A stretch of DNA of 7,183 bases from Myxococcota bacterium (GTDB taxonomy: Bacteria > Myxococcota_C > UBA6777): the NCBI GenBank assembly GCA_963169055.1, contig CAUJFU010000054.1:1-7183 (forward strand), in the 5' to 3' direction. Each line of letters starts with the position of its first letter. The stretch's first letter is position 1. Shown here piece by piece: positions 6,247 to 7,183 of the stretch. Position numbers and translations under genes: made by a program. The notes beneath the pieces were generated by a model that did no database searches, was not told the DNA's origin, and saw only the letters and a list, made by a program, of their open reading frames with translations.

Positions 6247-7097
6247 CTTGCTCCCCCGCATACATCCGCCGTGAACAAACGCGTTGAAGCGTCAACACGA
6301 CGCGCCACTTTCACCCGCACTCTTTGTTCTTCGCCCACCCGCATCGCTTGTTTCGCCTCAGATGCCTTCGGACGCACCAAAAAGAACACCAACACCGCAC
6401 CCACCGCAGACGCCGCCGCAAGACCATAAAACACATTCGCCACAATGCCCTGCGTCGCCGCTTGATCTTGAACTCCCTGCAACACAGGTACAACCTCCAC
6501 CTGCGGAAATCCCTTGTCTATCGCACTATTGCGCATCCTGCGCGCATCCTCCACGTTCACAAACGCGTTCACTCCCGCTGCGATCCCCACCGCCAAACAC
6601 GCCAACGAAACCACGCCCAAACTCAACGCAATCACCGGACCCGCCGACGAACTCCCCCCACTCTCTTTCGGCGCTGCCGCTCGCTCTCCTAAAAACTTCG
6701 GACGATACGCTCGCCTTCGCGTTAAATTCCGCTTGATCCGCTCCATCAACGCCTGCGCCATCTCTGGCGCCCCCCCCGGCAGCGTCACCGACGGGTTCAA
6801 CTCCGCAGCCTGCCGCAACGCGCTCTCCCCCAAACCCACTTGCTTGCTCCCCACCAACCCCAACCCCAAATACAAATAATAACGCGACAACACCCCTCGC
6901 TCATAACGCCCCATCACTGGCGACAACAACCCTTGCGCTTGCTTGAGCACCGCCCCCATCTCTCCTCCCTCATACGCCCGCTGCATCGACTCCACACCCT
7001 GCACAAACGATGGCGGCGTCTGCGCAAACACCACCCCCTCACACCACACTCCCACCAACACACTCACACACCACCACCACCTCTGTCCAACACGCAT
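6243..7097 (-). CDS. TPR-type envelope protein A, signal peptide plus two membrane spans
   Basis: A 284-aa protein of unknown exact function. Residues 1-25 form a signal peptide (Arg, then a Trp-rich hydrophobic core, cleavage after VVFA). Residues about 30-125 look like degenerate TPR helices: a helix around VESMQRAYEGGEMGAVLKQA, then YYLYLGLGLVGSKQVGLGESALRQAAELNPSVTLP, whose ending resembles the typical TPR 'A-x-x-LxP' close. A basic segment and a Gly/Ser linker (about 120-152) lead to two membrane spans (about 153-177 and 218-241) around a 40-residue polar loop, then a basic tail. Periplasmic TPR, cytoplasmic loop and periplasmic tail are predicted. The start is the ATG at 7097 with GAGG 8 bases upstream; an adjacent GTG at 7100 would add one residue. 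It overlaps the paralogous gene B by 4 bases and follows the stop of a preceding frame by 3 bases, so it is inside an operon. Confidence 0.87.
   Translation of the reverse strand: MRVGQRWWWCVSVLVGVWCEGVVFAQTPPSFVQGVESMQRAYEGGEMGAVLKQAQGLLSPVMGRYERGVLSRYYLYLGLGLVGSKQVGLGESALRQAAELNPSVTLPGGAPEMAQALMERIKRNLTRRRAYRPKFLGERAAAPKESGGSSSAGPVIALSLGVVSLACLAVGIAAGVNAFVNVEDARRMRNSAIDKGFPQVEVVPVLQGVQDQAATQGIVANVFYGLAAASAVGAVLVFFLVRPKASEAKQAMRVGEEQRVRVKVARRVDASTRLFTADVCGGAR
6251..6257 (-). promoter_or_regulatory. Ribosome binding site of TPR protein B, inside the end of gene A
   Basis: On the minus strand GGGGGAG precedes the first ATG by 4 bases and the second by 7. It lies within the last codons of the upstream gene, which fits coupled translation through the ATGA overlap at 6243-6246. 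Confidence 0.6.
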
Positions 7098-7100
7098 CAC

Positions 7101-7183
7101 TCACACCTCACCGCTTGCTTCGATGTCTTCTACTCTCGTCCTCGAACCATCGGATGCTTCAACTATCCGCTCACCGCTTACTT
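7101..7183 (-). CDS. Probable C-terminal end of an upstream operon gene
   Basis: One minus-strand frame stays open from the right edge to a TGA at 7103-7101, giving 26 residues that end ASGEV. The other two minus frames contain stops. The stop is 3 bases from the ATG of TPR protein A, and that gene's ribosome binding site lies inside these last codons, as expected in a tight operon. The fragment is acidic and contains two Ser-Gly-Glu segments from a partial DNA repeat (AAGCGGTGAG at both ends). It is too short to assign a family, and chance openness over 26 codons is possible. Confidence 0.42.
   Translation of the reverse strand, partial: VSGERIVEASDGSRTRVEDIEASGEV

Overview
The window looks like a chromosomal segment from a myxobacteria-like bacterium (Myxococcota, formerly Deltaproteobacteria). 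The main evidence is a Ser/Thr protein kinase whose catalytic loop reads HRDVSPQN. It has a long Pro/Ser/Gln linker, one membrane span and an extracytoplasmic tail of PEGA-type repeats, an architecture typical of that phylum. By eye the DNA is moderately GC-rich, clearly below the values usual for Myxococcus or Sorangium, so I do not name a genus.

Layout, left to right. (1) Positions 2-676, minus strand: a membrane protein cut by the left edge. (2) A 263-bp divergent spacer, then a small conserved-looking 87-aa protein on the plus strand (940-1203). (3) A plus-strand ComEA-like secreted helix-hairpin-helix DNA-binding protein (1346-1687), followed by a spacer with short direct repeats. (4) A minus-strand DnaQ-like DEDDh 3'-5' exonuclease (1819-2460). 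(5) A 413-bp divergent spacer with a good sigma70-type promoter candidate, leading to the 825-aa PEGA-tailed kinase (2874-5351, plus). (6) Convergent with the kinase and only 4 bp away, a minus-strand operon of two related TPR-type membrane proteins (5356-6246 and 6243-7097) joined by an ATGA overlap. Before them lie the last 26 codons of another probable operon member (7101-7183).

How the genes may work together (inference). The kinase should have its catalytic domain in the cytoplasm and its PEGA repeats in the periplasm. Each TPR protein has a signal peptide, a TPR-like region predicted to be periplasmic, and two membrane spans bracketing a short cytoplasmic loop. The two sets of periplasmic domains could meet there, making a kinase/TPR envelope-signalling module a testable idea. 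ComEA and the exonuclease are DNA-processing proteins with no visible link to the kinase.

The most striking global property is strand composition. The plus strand is rich in C and A and poor in G and T across genes of both orientations. Plus-strand genes therefore use C-ending codons (CTC, GCC, ATC, GTC) while minus-strand genes use G-ending and TTG-type codons (TTG, GCG, GTG, CGG). This suggests strong replication-linked asymmetry, with the minus strand as leading strand. No rRNA, tRNA, insertion sequence or CRISPR array was seen.
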